DNA of 64,000 bases. Source: Scytonema sp035967975 (GTDB taxonomy: Bacteria > Cyanobacteriota > Cyanobacteriia > Cyanobacteriales > Nostocaceae). The stretch lies in assembly GCA_035967975.1 (NCBI GenBank), contig JAWQFQ010000002.1, positions 1 to 64,000 on the forward strand, given 5' to 3'. The translations under genes and the position numbers were made by a program. Below the pieces are notes generated by a model, which searched no databases, was not told the origin of the DNA, and was given only the letters and a program-made list of their open reading frames with translations. Shown here piece by piece: positions 17,600 through 25,960 of the stretch (its first letter is position 1; each line of letters opens with the position of its first letter).

Positions 17600-19045
17600 C
17601 TAAACTTTTGCTTGTGCAACAGCTTGGAGCAAACGCGGCTTATCTAAACCAATGTGATTGAGTAACAACCAGGATTGGATGAGGTCGGGACCGTGCAAAT
17701 CTCCAGTTAAGCCCGCTCTGAGCGATCGCATAACTAAGCCTTTCTTAACGTTTTGTTCTTTCAAAACCTGCTTAATCATTTCCTGAGCCGTAGTTGCACT
17801 CAAAGACTGATTCTCCAAAGCTGAGATAATCCAACCAAGGGTAGCTTCAGCTCCTTCCTGCTTCAATTGTGCAATGGCTTCCTCACTAAATTCAACGGTT
17901 TGAGTGAAAAACAGTTTGCTCATATCTATTGCATCTGTTAGTCGAGTCAAACTTGGACCAATGAGAGTGACGAGTTGCTCTAACCAAGGGCGATCGCGAT
18001 TTCCTTTCAATTGATACCCAGCTTCTTCCCAATAAGGAATCAGCAAATCTGTCAGCTTATCCACCGACATATGGTGAATATACTGACTATTTATCCAATC
18101 TAGCTTTGCCCAGTCAAACTTTGCGCCTGCTTTGTTCACGCGCTCAAAACTAAAATGCGTAGCAGCTTCCTCCAAAGTGAAAAGTTCCTGAGTTGAGTCT
18201 GGTGGCGACCAGCCCAGCAACATCATGTAATTCACCATCGCCTCAGAGGTAAAGCCCATTTTCTTAAAATCAAAAATGGATGTCACTCCATCCCGCTTAG
18301 AAAGCTTACGTCCCTCCTGATTCAAAATAAGGGGTGTATGAGCAAATTCTGGCACTTTTGCGTCAAATGCTTCATAAAGCAGGATTTGCTTAGCAGTGTT
18401 AGCGATATGGTCTTCTCCTCGAATAACATGAGTGATTTGCATATCCATGTCATCAACCACTACTGCGAAATTGTAGAGCGGTACACCAATTCCGTCCGCA
18501 GCAGCGCGAGCAATGACCATATCACCGCCTAAATCACTACCTCGCCAAACCATCTTTCCACGTACCAGGTCATTCCAGACAATTTCCCGGTCATCATCAA
18601 TTTTGAACCGAATCACAAAATTCCGCCCTTCAGCTTTGTAAGCAGCTTCTTGTTCTGGGGTGAGATTGCGATGACGGTTATCATACCGAGGAGCCTCACC
18701 TCTGGCTTTCTGCGCTTCACGCAACGCCTCAAGTTCTTCTGCTGTCGTATAACAGCGATAAGCAAATCCCTTATCTAAGAGGCTTTGTACTGCTTGAGTG
18801 TAAATTTCAAAACGTTTCGTTTGAAAAAATGGTCCCTCATCCCAACTCAGTCCCAACCAGCGCAATCCTTGGAGAATATTGTCAGTAAATTCAGGACGAG
18901 AGCGCTCTAGGTCTGTGTCTTCAATTCTTAAGATAAATTGACCGCCTTCGTGACGGGCAAACAACCAATTAAATACAGCTGTCCTCGCTGTACCTATATG
19001 TAAATTCCCAGTAGGGCTCGGAGCAATACGGACTCTAGCAGTCAC
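17600..19045 (-). CDS. gltX: Glutamyl-tRNA synthetase
   Basis: A 481-residue class I aminoacyl-tRNA synthetase. The HIGH motif is in APSPTGNLHIGTARTA and the KMSKS motif appears as KLSKRDG. The N-terminal Rossmann domain (~1-300) is followed by the helical anticodon-binding domain. It charges tRNA-Glu and, in cyanobacteria (non-discriminating form), also tRNA-Gln for later amidation; Glu-tRNA also feeds tetrapyrrole synthesis. Length and motifs are normal. A tRNA-Asp gene lies upstream on the same strand. Confidence 0.96.
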   Translation of the reverse strand: MTARVRIAPSPTGNLHIGTARTAVFNWLFARHEGGQFILRIEDTDLERSRPEFTDNILQGLRWLGLSWDEGPFFQTKRFEIYTQAVQSLLDKGFAYRCYTTAEELEALREAQKARGEAPRYDNRHRNLTPEQEAAYKAEGRNFVIRFKIDDDREIVWNDLVRGKMVWRGSDLGGDMVIARAAADGIGVPLYNFAVVVDDMDMQITHVIRGEDHIANTAKQILLYEAFDAKVPEFAHTPLILNQEGRKLSKRDGVTSIFDFKKMGFTSEAMVNYMMLLGWSPPDSTQELFTLEEAATHFSFERVNKAGAKFDWAKLDWINSQYIHHMSVDKLTDLLIPYWEEAGYQLKGNRDRPWLEQLVTLIGPSLTRLTDAIDMSKLFFTQTVEFSEEAIAQLKQEGAEATLGWIISALENQSLSATTAQEMIKQVLKEQNVKKGLVMRSLRAGLTGDLHGPDLIQSWLLLNHIGLDKPRLLQAVAQAKV

Positions 19046-19259
19046 AACAGTTTTCTCTCTTCAGTTCAAAGGAACGACCAAGTACCACATTTCATAAATT
19101 CGTATCATAATAAAGGTTTGTAGTAGAGCAAAGAGCGTATGCACCGCAACTACTAACCATAACGCTACAAACTTATGTAACTCTGCACTAAGTACTATAT
19201 TATGTACAATAGGCGCTAAACACCCTACATTCAGCACTTCACTGCTCACAATTTCCTAC

Positions 19260-19332
19260 GGGACTGACGGGGCTCGAACCCGCAACTTCCGCCGTGACAG
19301 GGCGGTGCTCTAACCAATTGAACTACAGTCCC
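19260..19332 (-). tRNA. trnD-GUC: tRNA-Asp(GTC)
   Basis: The reverse complement folds into a complete 73-nt cloverleaf: acceptor GGGACTG/CAGTCCC, D-arm GTTC...GAGC, anticodon stem CCGCC/GGCGG with loop CTGTCAC (anticodon GTC), and T-arm GCGGGTTCGAGCCCCGT. No CCA is encoded. Confidence 0.95.
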
Positions 19333-19735
19333 TTGTTTTTTCCAACTTCTCCATTATGCACAACTCTCTATCAACTTGTCAAGCCCTTTTTTTAATCACA
19401 AGGGTAAGTATTTTATTTTCTCGTTAAGGTCTTTTTTTTAAAATAAAGTAGACAAGATGACAAGGTAGGAAAACCGTACATAATTATGTACGGTTGAAAA
19501 TAATAACAGACCTTTCATGTACTTTTTTCTAGTTCCTATACAAAAGGCTCTGTTGCATATGCGGCTTTTGCCGTTGCATAATAATCCTGCAGAGTTAGCT
19601 GCTAGGACTATGGTGCAGCGACGAAATATTAGCTATGGGATTCAGACTAGTGAGGGTACTGACAATGCGAATAAATCTCGTTTTTTTTATGATTTTTTTC
19701 GTTTACTCTTTATGAAGTACTAAGGCAGAAATCCA
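19333..19735. other. Intergenic region with palindrome and a weak ORF
   Basis: The region between tRNA-Asp and the FAD oxidase contains a perfect 24-bp palindrome (19472-19495). It also has a 68-codon ORF at 19517-19723 (+) with unremarkable composition and no recognised homology, which I do not call as a gene. The final 30 bp hold the oxidase leader. Confidence 0.5.
19472..19495. promoter_or_regulatory. Perfect 24-bp palindrome, possible operator
   Basis: The half site AACCGTACATAA is followed immediately by its exact complement. It contains two GTAC tetranucleotides 8 nt apart and lies 241 bp upstream of the FAD oxidase start. It could be a dimeric repressor site or a small hairpin; the regulator is unknown. 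Confidence 0.45.
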
Positions 19736-20953
19736 ATGACAGATACCGAAAAGTATTTTAACGCAGATGTTGTGATTATTGGTGGTGGCGTTGCTGGACT
19801 GGCAACAGCTTACTACTTAAGTCAGAAAGAGAATCTCGATATCATATTGCTGGAAAGTAACTCTATCCCCAATCCTCAAAATAGTTCCTATGGTGAGGAA
19901 CGTATGTATCGCCGCATGTACTCGAATGAGTATCTTGCCGAGTTGCAAGAGCAAAGCCTGAAAGAGTGGTTCGCACTTGAAACTCAATATAATTGTCAAT
20001 TATTAAGAGAAAATGGCTTGCTTTTTTACGGCGAAGCTTGGGATGAAGAAACCATTGAAGGTAGTATTCCAGGTGCTCGTCGGGTTATGGAAAAGAAAGG
20101 CATTCCCTTTGAAGCATTAAATGCCAAACAACTTCAACAGCGTTGGCCGATGCGACCTAAACCAGATTTTATTGGTTTATTTGAAAGTACTTCTGGTATG
20201 GTTTGGTCTGCCAAAGCTATTGATTTATTTAGATTTCAAGCAGAAGCTAATGGTGTATCTATTCAAATAGGAGAAAATACTATTAGCCTTAATCCTAGCG
20301 ATAGTAATGCTGTTGCAATCACAACAAATTCAGGAAAGACATTTTTAGCTAAGCAAGTTGTTATTGCCGCTGGAGCCTGGACTAATGATTTACTAACTTC
20401 CTTTACAGATCCCCTCAATTTAGAAATTTGGCCTATGTTATGGGGACATTATAAGGTAGAAAATGCTTTACGCGATCGCTTTCCCCAATGGTTTTGTTTC
20501 CAACAAGAAAAGCCAGAGAATAATGATGGTGGATTATACTACGGATTTCCTTGTCATACTCCCGAAACATCACTGATCAAAGTTGGGATTGATTGGTGTC
20601 CTCCAGAACTAAGAACCAAAACGATGAAGACCTTTGTGCGGAAACCAAATTCAGAGCTTGTGCAGTTACTAGATCGCTTTCTACGTCATAATTGGGAGGG
20701 AATTGGGGAATGCGTCGGTCTTTATTGCAGCCCCTATACTATGACCCAGGATACTCTATTTGTGTTGGATAAACTTCCTGGATATCCTCAAATTAGTCTG
20801 TTTACTGGTGGCTCTGGTCAAGCATTCAAGTTTGCACCTCTGTTGGGCAAGTTGCTTGCCGAGGTGGTTTTAGATCAGACACTATCTGTTGATTTATCTC
20901 CCCTTAGTGCCAGTCGGGAATGCGTCAGACCAGTATCAACTCTTGCCAAATAA
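19736..20953 (+). CDS. FAD-dependent amine oxidase of the sarcosine/N-methyltryptophan oxidase type
   Basis: A 405-residue DAO-family flavoenzyme. The N-terminal Rossmann motif DVVIIGGGVAGLATAYYLS binds FAD, and the C-terminal FTGGSGQAFKFAPLLGKLLAE is the characteristic FAD/substrate segment of monomeric sarcosine oxidase and N-methyl-tryptophan oxidase. A cysteine in GLYCSPYTMTQD aligns with the covalent-FAD cysteine of that family. It should oxidise a secondary or N-methyl amino acid, releasing H2O2. It is convergent with a carboxyl methyltransferase/amino-acid dehydrogenase pair, suggesting an amino-acid-derived metabolite, but its substrate is not known. Confidence 0.82.
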   Translation: MTDTEKYFNADVVIIGGGVAGLATAYYLSQKENLDIILLESNSIPNPQNSSYGEERMYRRMYSNEYLAELQEQSLKEWFALETQYNCQLLRENGLLFYGEAWDEETIEGSIPGARRVMEKKGIPFEALNAKQLQQRWPMRPKPDFIGLFESTSGMVWSAKAIDLFRFQAEANGVSIQIGENTISLNPSDSNAVAITTNSGKTFLAKQVVIAAGAWTNDLLTSFTDPLNLEIWPMLWGHYKVENALRDRFPQWFCFQQEKPENNDGGLYYGFPCHTPETSLIKVGIDWCPPELRTKTMKTFVRKPNSELVQLLDRFLRHNWEGIGECVGLYCSPYTMTQDTLFVLDKLPGYPQISLFTGGSGQAFKFAPLLGKLLAEVVLDQTLSVDLSPLSASRECVRPVSTLAK

Positions 20954-21076
20954 AGCAACAAAACTACAAAGACACTATGGAATCAACAAGCTGTAAGTAT
21001 TCTGATTTTATCCCGGTGGAGAGACACGCCCTAAGAACTCAATCAATGGATAGCGGGAACGAAGTAACCCCCTTGT

Positions 21077-21304
21077 ATGCTCCTGAAATCAATAACCTCA
21101 GAATGGTTAGCTGGCATAGGACTTGAGTTGAAACCCGAAAAAACCCGACTAACTCACACATTCAACCCTGAACTAAGTGAGGATGGTAATGCGGGATTTG
21201 ACTTTCTAGGTCATCACATCCAACAATACCCAGCCGGAAAATACCGGAGTAGTAAAAATGCTCACGGTGAAATACTAGGTTTTAACACCCTCTACTCTTT
21301 GTAG
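21077..21304 (+). pseudogene. Group II intron reverse transcriptase/maturase fragment
   Basis: From about 21104 the frame reads WLAGIGLELKPEKTRLTHT, then GFDFLGHHIQQYPAGKYRSSKN and GEILGFNTL. This is the end of the reverse transcriptase domain and start of the maturase region of group II intron proteins. It is cut off by a stop after ~65 residues, and the 5' reverse transcriptase motifs and the X/endonuclease regions are missing. Sequence just upstream (21006-21076) may be residual intron RNA. It is a dead remnant whose tail overlaps the 3' end of the methyltransferase gene. Confidence 0.75.
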
Positions 21305-22344
21305 ATCCGAAGATGGGTATGTACATAATCCATAGAAAACTTACTCGGGTTTTCTCGAACTAGAGCGGTAAATCTTTGGTAAAACTGGTCAACAATCTCA
21401 GAAATGTTTTCCTGGGTTCGATTAGTTAGGGCATTTCTGAAGGTATGTTCGCTCCAAGAACGAATAGTTTGGGTGAGTCCTAGAGCCAATTTGTCTATAT
21501 CGTGATTATCTTCGTATTCAGACCGATAAGGGCAGGGAATTAGTACCGTTCGAATATCTCCTAAGCGTAACCCTGCTTGATAAACTTGGCTCTGAGGGTC
21601 TTGAAGACATATCGTAAACTCGTCTTGAGTTCGATAATAATTTTGGAATGTAGCACCCACATATTCGTCTGGTCGAATCACACCCTCACTCTGCATTTGT
21701 TGCCAAATTTCGTGAAGAACATCGTGCATATTAAAATCGACCAAGTTATTGCCTAGAAAGCGACCTTGTTCGTCTGTGGATAAGTTGACGGTTACTAGCT
21801 GTCCGCCAGATTTAAGTTCTTGAGATCTAGCCAGAAGAATAGTATTCCAATCAAGCTGGGACTGCGCTTGAAAAATAGCTTTGTCTTCTATTTGGTCACA
21901 AGCATTAACATGGGTGTGATTAGTTAGATTTTTGGGTAGTTTACTTAGCCAGTGCATGGCGGTGGATGAGAAACCCAAGTCTAAACTATTGGGGCGACAA
22001 ATTGATTGATAAAATGATCGCGGAACCATTGAAACCAGAAGATTTTGATTGTTCTGCATCAATAAGGTGGCACTTTTACTTAAAGCATTAAAATCATTGC
22101 TGGGTAAATCACTAAATATCGCTTCAACAAAAACGTCACTATTCTGATTTTTAATCGTAGTAATAACCTTTTGCCATAATTCCTGACTAGTACCACCATC
22201 GGCAATGCCATAATCAGCTATTGTTACCAGGGAATAATTTTGAATAGGTTGAATTGCTTTGGACACTAAATCCCCAGCAGCTTCAAGACAAAGTTTCGCT
22301 CCAAATGTGTTAAGCGAATAGTCAGATGCCATGTAAATTGCCAT
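21292..22344 (-). CDS. SABATH-like carboxyl methyltransferase (Methyltransf_7 type)
   Basis: A 350-residue SAM-dependent methyltransferase resembling the plant SABATH family (salicylate, jasmonate, IAA and related carboxyl methyltransferases). The SAM site is IADYGIADGGTS. The diagnostic block SFYQSICRPNSLDLGFSSTA followed by MHWLSKLP corresponds to the plant SFY...HSSYSLHWLS block. Family members methylate carboxylates, or ring nitrogen, of small acids. It lies 26 bp downstream of an amino-acid dehydrogenase gene, so the two are probably co-transcribed and the substrate may be an amino- or keto-acid product. An alternative start is Met5. Confidence 0.82.
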   Translation of the reverse strand: MAIYMASDYSLNTFGAKLCLEAAGDLVSKAIQPIQNYSLVTIADYGIADGGTSQELWQKVITTIKNQNSDVFVEAIFSDLPSNDFNALSKSATLLMQNNQNLLVSMVPRSFYQSICRPNSLDLGFSSTAMHWLSKLPKNLTNHTHVNACDQIEDKAIFQAQSQLDWNTILLARSQELKSGGQLVTVNLSTDEQGRFLGNNLVDFNMHDVLHEIWQQMQSEGVIRPDEYVGATFQNYYRTQDEFTICLQDPQSQVYQAGLRLGDIRTVLIPCPYRSEYEDNHDIDKLALGLTQTIRSWSEHTFRNALTNRTQENISEIVDQFYQRFTALVRENPSKFSMDYVHTHLRIYKE

Positions 22345-22370
22345 TGTTTCTCCTCTTCGTATCGTTAGTG

Positions 22371-23456
22371 TTATGCAGTTTTTATCCCATAATCTGCCAA
22401 AAAAACTTGCATTTTATGTTCTGTTTTTAGTTGTTGCTCTGCTACTGAAATTAAGATGGCTATCACCTGATCGTAGGATAGTTTACTATTGTTGATCTCA
22501 AGTAAAAACTGTTGGATTTTTTCGGCAACAAGTTCCTCAACAAAGGCATAAATATATTTAGGCTCTAATTGTTGAAAAATTGATGGAGCATAAAATTCAA
22601 TGGAGTCGCAAATAATGGCTCCAGCACTACTAAGCGCTTCGGGAATAAAAGTAATTGATTTTGTTTGTAAAGCATCTAGTACATGAGGTTTGCTCAGAGG
22701 CACATTAGCAGAGCCAACAATATATTTACACTGCAAATTAGCGGCAATTTCAGGGGTAATTAAACCACTGATGGAACAGGGAACTAAAACGTCACAGGGA
22801 ACATCCCACCAATTGTTTTGCTCTGAAATATTTTGGCAATTAGGAATATCTGCTCGTTGAGATGCTATGTCATAGGTGATGATACTCGCTCCTAGCTCTT
22901 GAAGCCCTAAAGCAGTAGCTTTCCCTACTTTTCCTAGACCATGAACGAGAAAAACTAAACCCTGAAGATTGTCGCCAAAAATCCCTTTAATACTACCTAC
23001 TACTCCATATGCGGTAGCAATACTCGGATCTACTTGAGAATCTAGAGATGCCAGAATGTACGGACAGTGATTTCTGAGATATTCCATGTCTTCTAACGTG
23101 GTATTTAAGTCACAGCCAGTGTACATTAAACCATTAAGTTCGTTTAGCATCGCACCAACAAAACTCAATATATCTTGCTTAGAAACACCTTCTTCTTTAA
23201 TCGCTACCACAATTTTTCCCCCACTAAAACCAGTATTGTAAATACTATGTTTATGGGTCATGACGAGGGATAAATTTCTACAGTCTTCCCAAGCATGTTT
23301 CTCGGATAGATAGGTTTTGACTCTCAATCCACCATTACATGGCTGAGAGTGGTTTATCCCATTTAAACCAATAAAACATTGAAAGTTCTCTGTGTCTTTT
23401 TGAATAATTTTCATGTAATTTTTGTCTACAGGTTTTATAAAGTGGCAATTGTACAA
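22371..23456 (-). CDS. Glu/Leu/Phe/Val-type amino-acid dehydrogenase
   Basis: A 361-residue member of the ELFV dehydrogenase superfamily, closest in layout to leucine/phenylalanine dehydrogenases and to the tryptophan dehydrogenase ScyB of scytonemin synthesis. It has the N-terminal dimerisation/catalytic domain with GGLRVK, MTHKHS and FSGGKIVV (the two catalytic lysine positions are kept). A Rossmann NAD domain with VFLVHGLGKVGKATALGL follows. It should interconvert an amino acid and its 2-oxo acid with NAD+. It is upstream of and nearly adjacent to the SABATH-like gene. Met15 is an alternative start. Which amino acid it uses cannot be read from sequence. Confidence 0.82.
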   Translation of the reverse strand: MYNCHFIKPVDKNYMKIIQKDTENFQCFIGLNGINHSQPCNGGLRVKTYLSEKHAWEDCRNLSLVMTHKHSIYNTGFSGGKIVVAIKEEGVSKQDILSFVGAMLNELNGLMYTGCDLNTTLEDMEYLRNHCPYILASLDSQVDPSIATAYGVVGSIKGIFGDNLQGLVFLVHGLGKVGKATALGLQELGASIITYDIASQRADIPNCQNISEQNNWWDVPCDVLVPCSISGLITPEIAANLQCKYIVGSANVPLSKPHVLDALQTKSITFIPEALSSAGAIICDSIEFYAPSIFQQLEPKYIYAFVEELVAEKIQQFLLEINNSKLSYDQVIAILISVAEQQLKTEHKMQVFLADYGIKTA

Positions 23457-23821
23457 GAAATCATTCTTTCATGCAAGAGCTTTTTGAATTTGCCAACGAA
23501 GTCATACATCCGCGAACAGTTGGGATAATGGGGGGAGATGGTTCTTCAGGGAATACATCATTGAAAAGCTTCTATTCAAGGTCGCTTAATCCTTCAAAAC
23601 GTCCAGCCATAAACAGATACACCCTTTTTGTACAAGAGTAGATTACCATATTTGAGCATTAGTGGGATAGGTTCGTGTATGATAGTGGCGCTACTTACCC
23701 GGATTTCTCACAAACAATAAAAAATCAATTCACATGACCTGATGTAAGACATTTTTTTGATACATCGTCATTTCAAGTTTACGTGGAGAATAAATAACTT
23801 AAGCTATAGAAGATTGAATGG
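23457..23821. other. Intergenic region, no gene seen
   Basis: AT-rich DNA between the dehydrogenase start and the broken PIN gene. A 62-codon ORF at 23757 (+) is antisense to the PIN remnant and is not supported. Confidence 0.5.
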
Positions 23822-24013
23822 TCAATTCGATTCGGCTTTCGGTAATCTTGGAAACACCGTGCAAACTGTGATGTTATTTGCAGTTGTTGTTACTAAAAAA
23901 GGTTTGGCTTTTATTAAATTAGCCCAATTTTGTAATACTTTTTGATGAGCATCTTCATTTTTGATTTCCAGAGCTAAAATATAGCTGGTATCTAAAAAGT
24001 AGATATTTTTAAT
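23822..24013 (-). pseudogene. Degraded VapC-type PIN toxin
   Basis: The frame reads IKNIYFLDTSYILALEIKN, then EDAHQKVLQNWANLIKAKPF and LVTTT, the N-terminal third of a PIN-domain ribonuclease (first acidic residue D in FLDTSY). The codon where ATG is expected is ATT (24011-24013), and a stop follows after 63 codons, before the remaining acidic residues. It directly follows the antitoxin gene in the usual VapBC order. No functional toxin is expected. Confidence 0.65.
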
Positions 24014-24222
24014 GAATTATAGAGATAATGATCGTGGTTAATTGCACCATCTTTTACATCACATTCCACAGGATTTGAACCTAAATCCCAGATAGAATAT
24101 GTTTGCTTGATACTAATAATAATAATATTTTTTTCATTTTCTTGAAATATCTCAAATTCTTGGTTTTTTCCTAATAGTTTTTTAGGGATTAGTAAGCCTT
24201 TTTCTGTTGCTGTTAATTTCAT
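23992..24222 (-). CDS. VapB-like antitoxin, orphaned
   Basis: A 76-residue small protein starting MKLTATEKGLLIPKKLLGK, the usual N-terminus of cyanobacterial antitoxins preceding PIN toxins. The end overlaps the first codons of the degraded VapC gene, as in intact modules. With the toxin broken, the antitoxin may survive as a neutral relic or regulator. Part of the C-terminal sequence may be read through the junction. Confidence 0.65.
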   Translation of the reverse strand: MKLTATEKGLLIPKKLLGKNQEFEIFQENEKNIIIISIKQTYSIWDLGSNPVECDVKDGAINHDHYLYNSLKISTF

Positions 24223-24377
24223 ATGTAATTACCTCGATTAATTTTGTAAATTAATCAGATGAATTTGATTTTTAGCAAAGTAAGTAGATAGATAATACTG
24301 ACTCTACTAGGAAAAAGATTATTCGAGGCAAGCTCCTTCTAAAATTTTAGCAAAATTATCAAAAACGTGCTGAACAC

Positions 24378-25904
24378 TTACACTCCTAATCCCCAGCGTT
24401 GTAGTATTTGAGATTGCAATTGCTTGTACTTCTGACGTAACAGATTTTTGCTTAATTGAGCAGCATTTGCAATGGGTAAGCGCTGACTCTGCTCGATCCA
24501 AGCGCTCAATAACTGTCGTTGAGTTGGCTCGATATGACAGCTCATAACACTGATGCAGGAATGGGGGGGTTCTAAAGAGAAGAAAGTGAGAGGGTAGCGT
24601 TCGTTCTCAGCTAAGGAACAAACAAGTTTTAGATTTTGGGGTTTTTGCATATCTAAGTAGCAGGGTAGCCATTTAGGACCGAGGGATCTGTTATGGAGTA
24701 AAGTTACCCATAACAACATCGGGTGGGGAGATATCACAAATATAAACTGGTTGTAGCGGGTAGAAAAAGCGTAGCTGCTTATATCTTGTTTGGACATCAT
24801 TAACAAAAGTGTGGCGATCGCTCCGGGTTGAGTCTCAAGAAGATGAGGAAAAACAATTTCCTGAAATGGTTTATCTTGAGGCCACTCCAGTTTTCTACAA
24901 GCTTCTTCCACCGCAAAACTTAACCCAGAACTGCGACTGGGAAAATTCAACAGTGGGGGTAATATTTTCTTTTCATCTCCCCGTCTCCCTACTTCCCTTT
25001 CTTCTTGCTCCTGTGCTTCTAAACTCTCCAAAACTCGTAAGACCTCAGCAAGATTTTGGGGGCGCGAGCTTGGGTGTTTGGCAAGACAAGCCATAATCAG
25101 GTCATTGAGCTTTTTTGGGAGCTGCACATTGGGATTAACCTCTGTTATCTTGCGAGGTTGTTCAAAGTGATGGGCTTTATACCAAGCACCAAACAAATCA
25201 CTTTCTGGTTGCCAAGGTTTTTCACCTGCAAGCATTTCAAACATCATCACTCCCAAACTATAAATATCGGAGCGATTATCTAATTCACCAGTATCTAGTT
25301 GTTCGGGAGAACAGTAGGGCAAAGTCCCGTGAAAACTTTTACTTGTGGTGTGGATCGAATTTGCAGAATTTAAAAATCTAGCAATACCAAAATCTAAAAT
25401 TTTGACTAATTGCCCTAATATTGGATCTGGAATAACTAAGACGTTAGCAGGTTTTATATCTCTATGTACTAAAGGGTAAATTTTCCCTTCTATTTCCATC
25501 CCTTCATGAGCACATTGCAAACCCAAACAAATTTGGCGACAAAGAGGAAGAAAAATTGATAAGGTCATAGGAATTAAATCTTTTAAACTCTTACCAGAAA
25601 GATATTCCATAACATAAAAAGGTTTTCCCTCTTTACTAACACCGTAATCTGTCACCCTGATAATATGTATACTTTTTTGACTTAAAGCCGCACAAATACG
25701 TGCCTCTCGTGCAAAGTCCTGTTGCATTTTCAAAGTTGAAACAGTTTGAGATAGAAATTTAACAGCAACTGATATTCCTCCTAGCAAAATATCTTCTGCT
25801 AAAAAAACTTCTCCCATTCCACCTCTACCAATAAACTGCTTCAATTGATAGCGATTGGCAAGTAATTGTGTAATGATTGGAGATGCAAATGCGCTTTTAT
25901 TCAC
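24378..25904 (-). CDS. Serine/threonine protein kinase with unassigned C-terminal domain (copy 2)
   Basis: A 508-residue cytosolic Hanks-type kinase. The kinase domain (~19-295) has the glycine loop GRGGMGEVF, ATP lysine K49, catalytic HRDIKPAN with D149, DFG at 171-173 and GTLPYCSPEQL. A Glu/Arg-rich linker (~300-325) leads to a ~180-residue C-terminal domain containing FPHLLETQPGA, HPMLLWVTLLHN and QRQLLSAWI, shared with the neighbouring kinase. No membrane helix is visible. It lies 56 bp downstream of the paralogous kinase, probably in one operon. Signal and targets unknown. Confidence 0.88.
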   Translation of the reverse strand: MNKSAFASPIITQLLANRYQLKQFIGRGGMGEVFLAEDILLGGISVAVKFLSQTVSTLKMQQDFAREARICAALSQKSIHIIRVTDYGVSKEGKPFYVMEYLSGKSLKDLIPMTLSIFLPLCRQICLGLQCAHEGMEIEGKIYPLVHRDIKPANVLVIPDPILGQLVKILDFGIARFLNSANSIHTTSKSFHGTLPYCSPEQLDTGELDNRSDIYSLGVMMFEMLAGEKPWQPESDLFGAWYKAHHFEQPRKITEVNPNVQLPKKLNDLIMACLAKHPSSRPQNLAEVLRVLESLEAQEQEEREVGRRGDEKKILPPLLNFPSRSSGLSFAVEEACRKLEWPQDKPFQEIVFPHLLETQPGAIATLLLMMSKQDISSYAFSTRYNQFIFVISPHPMLLWVTLLHNRSLGPKWLPCYLDMQKPQNLKLVCSLAENERYPLTFFSLEPPHSCISVMSCHIEPTQRQLLSAWIEQSQRLPIANAAQLSKNLLRQKYKQLQSQILQRWGLGV

Positions 25905-25960
25905 TCTGACAACCTCTAAAAATTGAATCTTTGATAAAATGAATTTTGAAAATAAAAATT

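Noticed and set aside
19061..19249. 62-codon ORF between gltX and tRNA-Asp (minus strand), hydrophobic
   Set aside because: No recognisable family and it occupies the gltX leader/tRNA spacer; composition alone is not enough to call a gene.
19517..19723. 68-codon ORF before the FAD oxidase gene
   Set aside because: No homology recognised, no clear ribosome binding site; described only in the intergenic entry.
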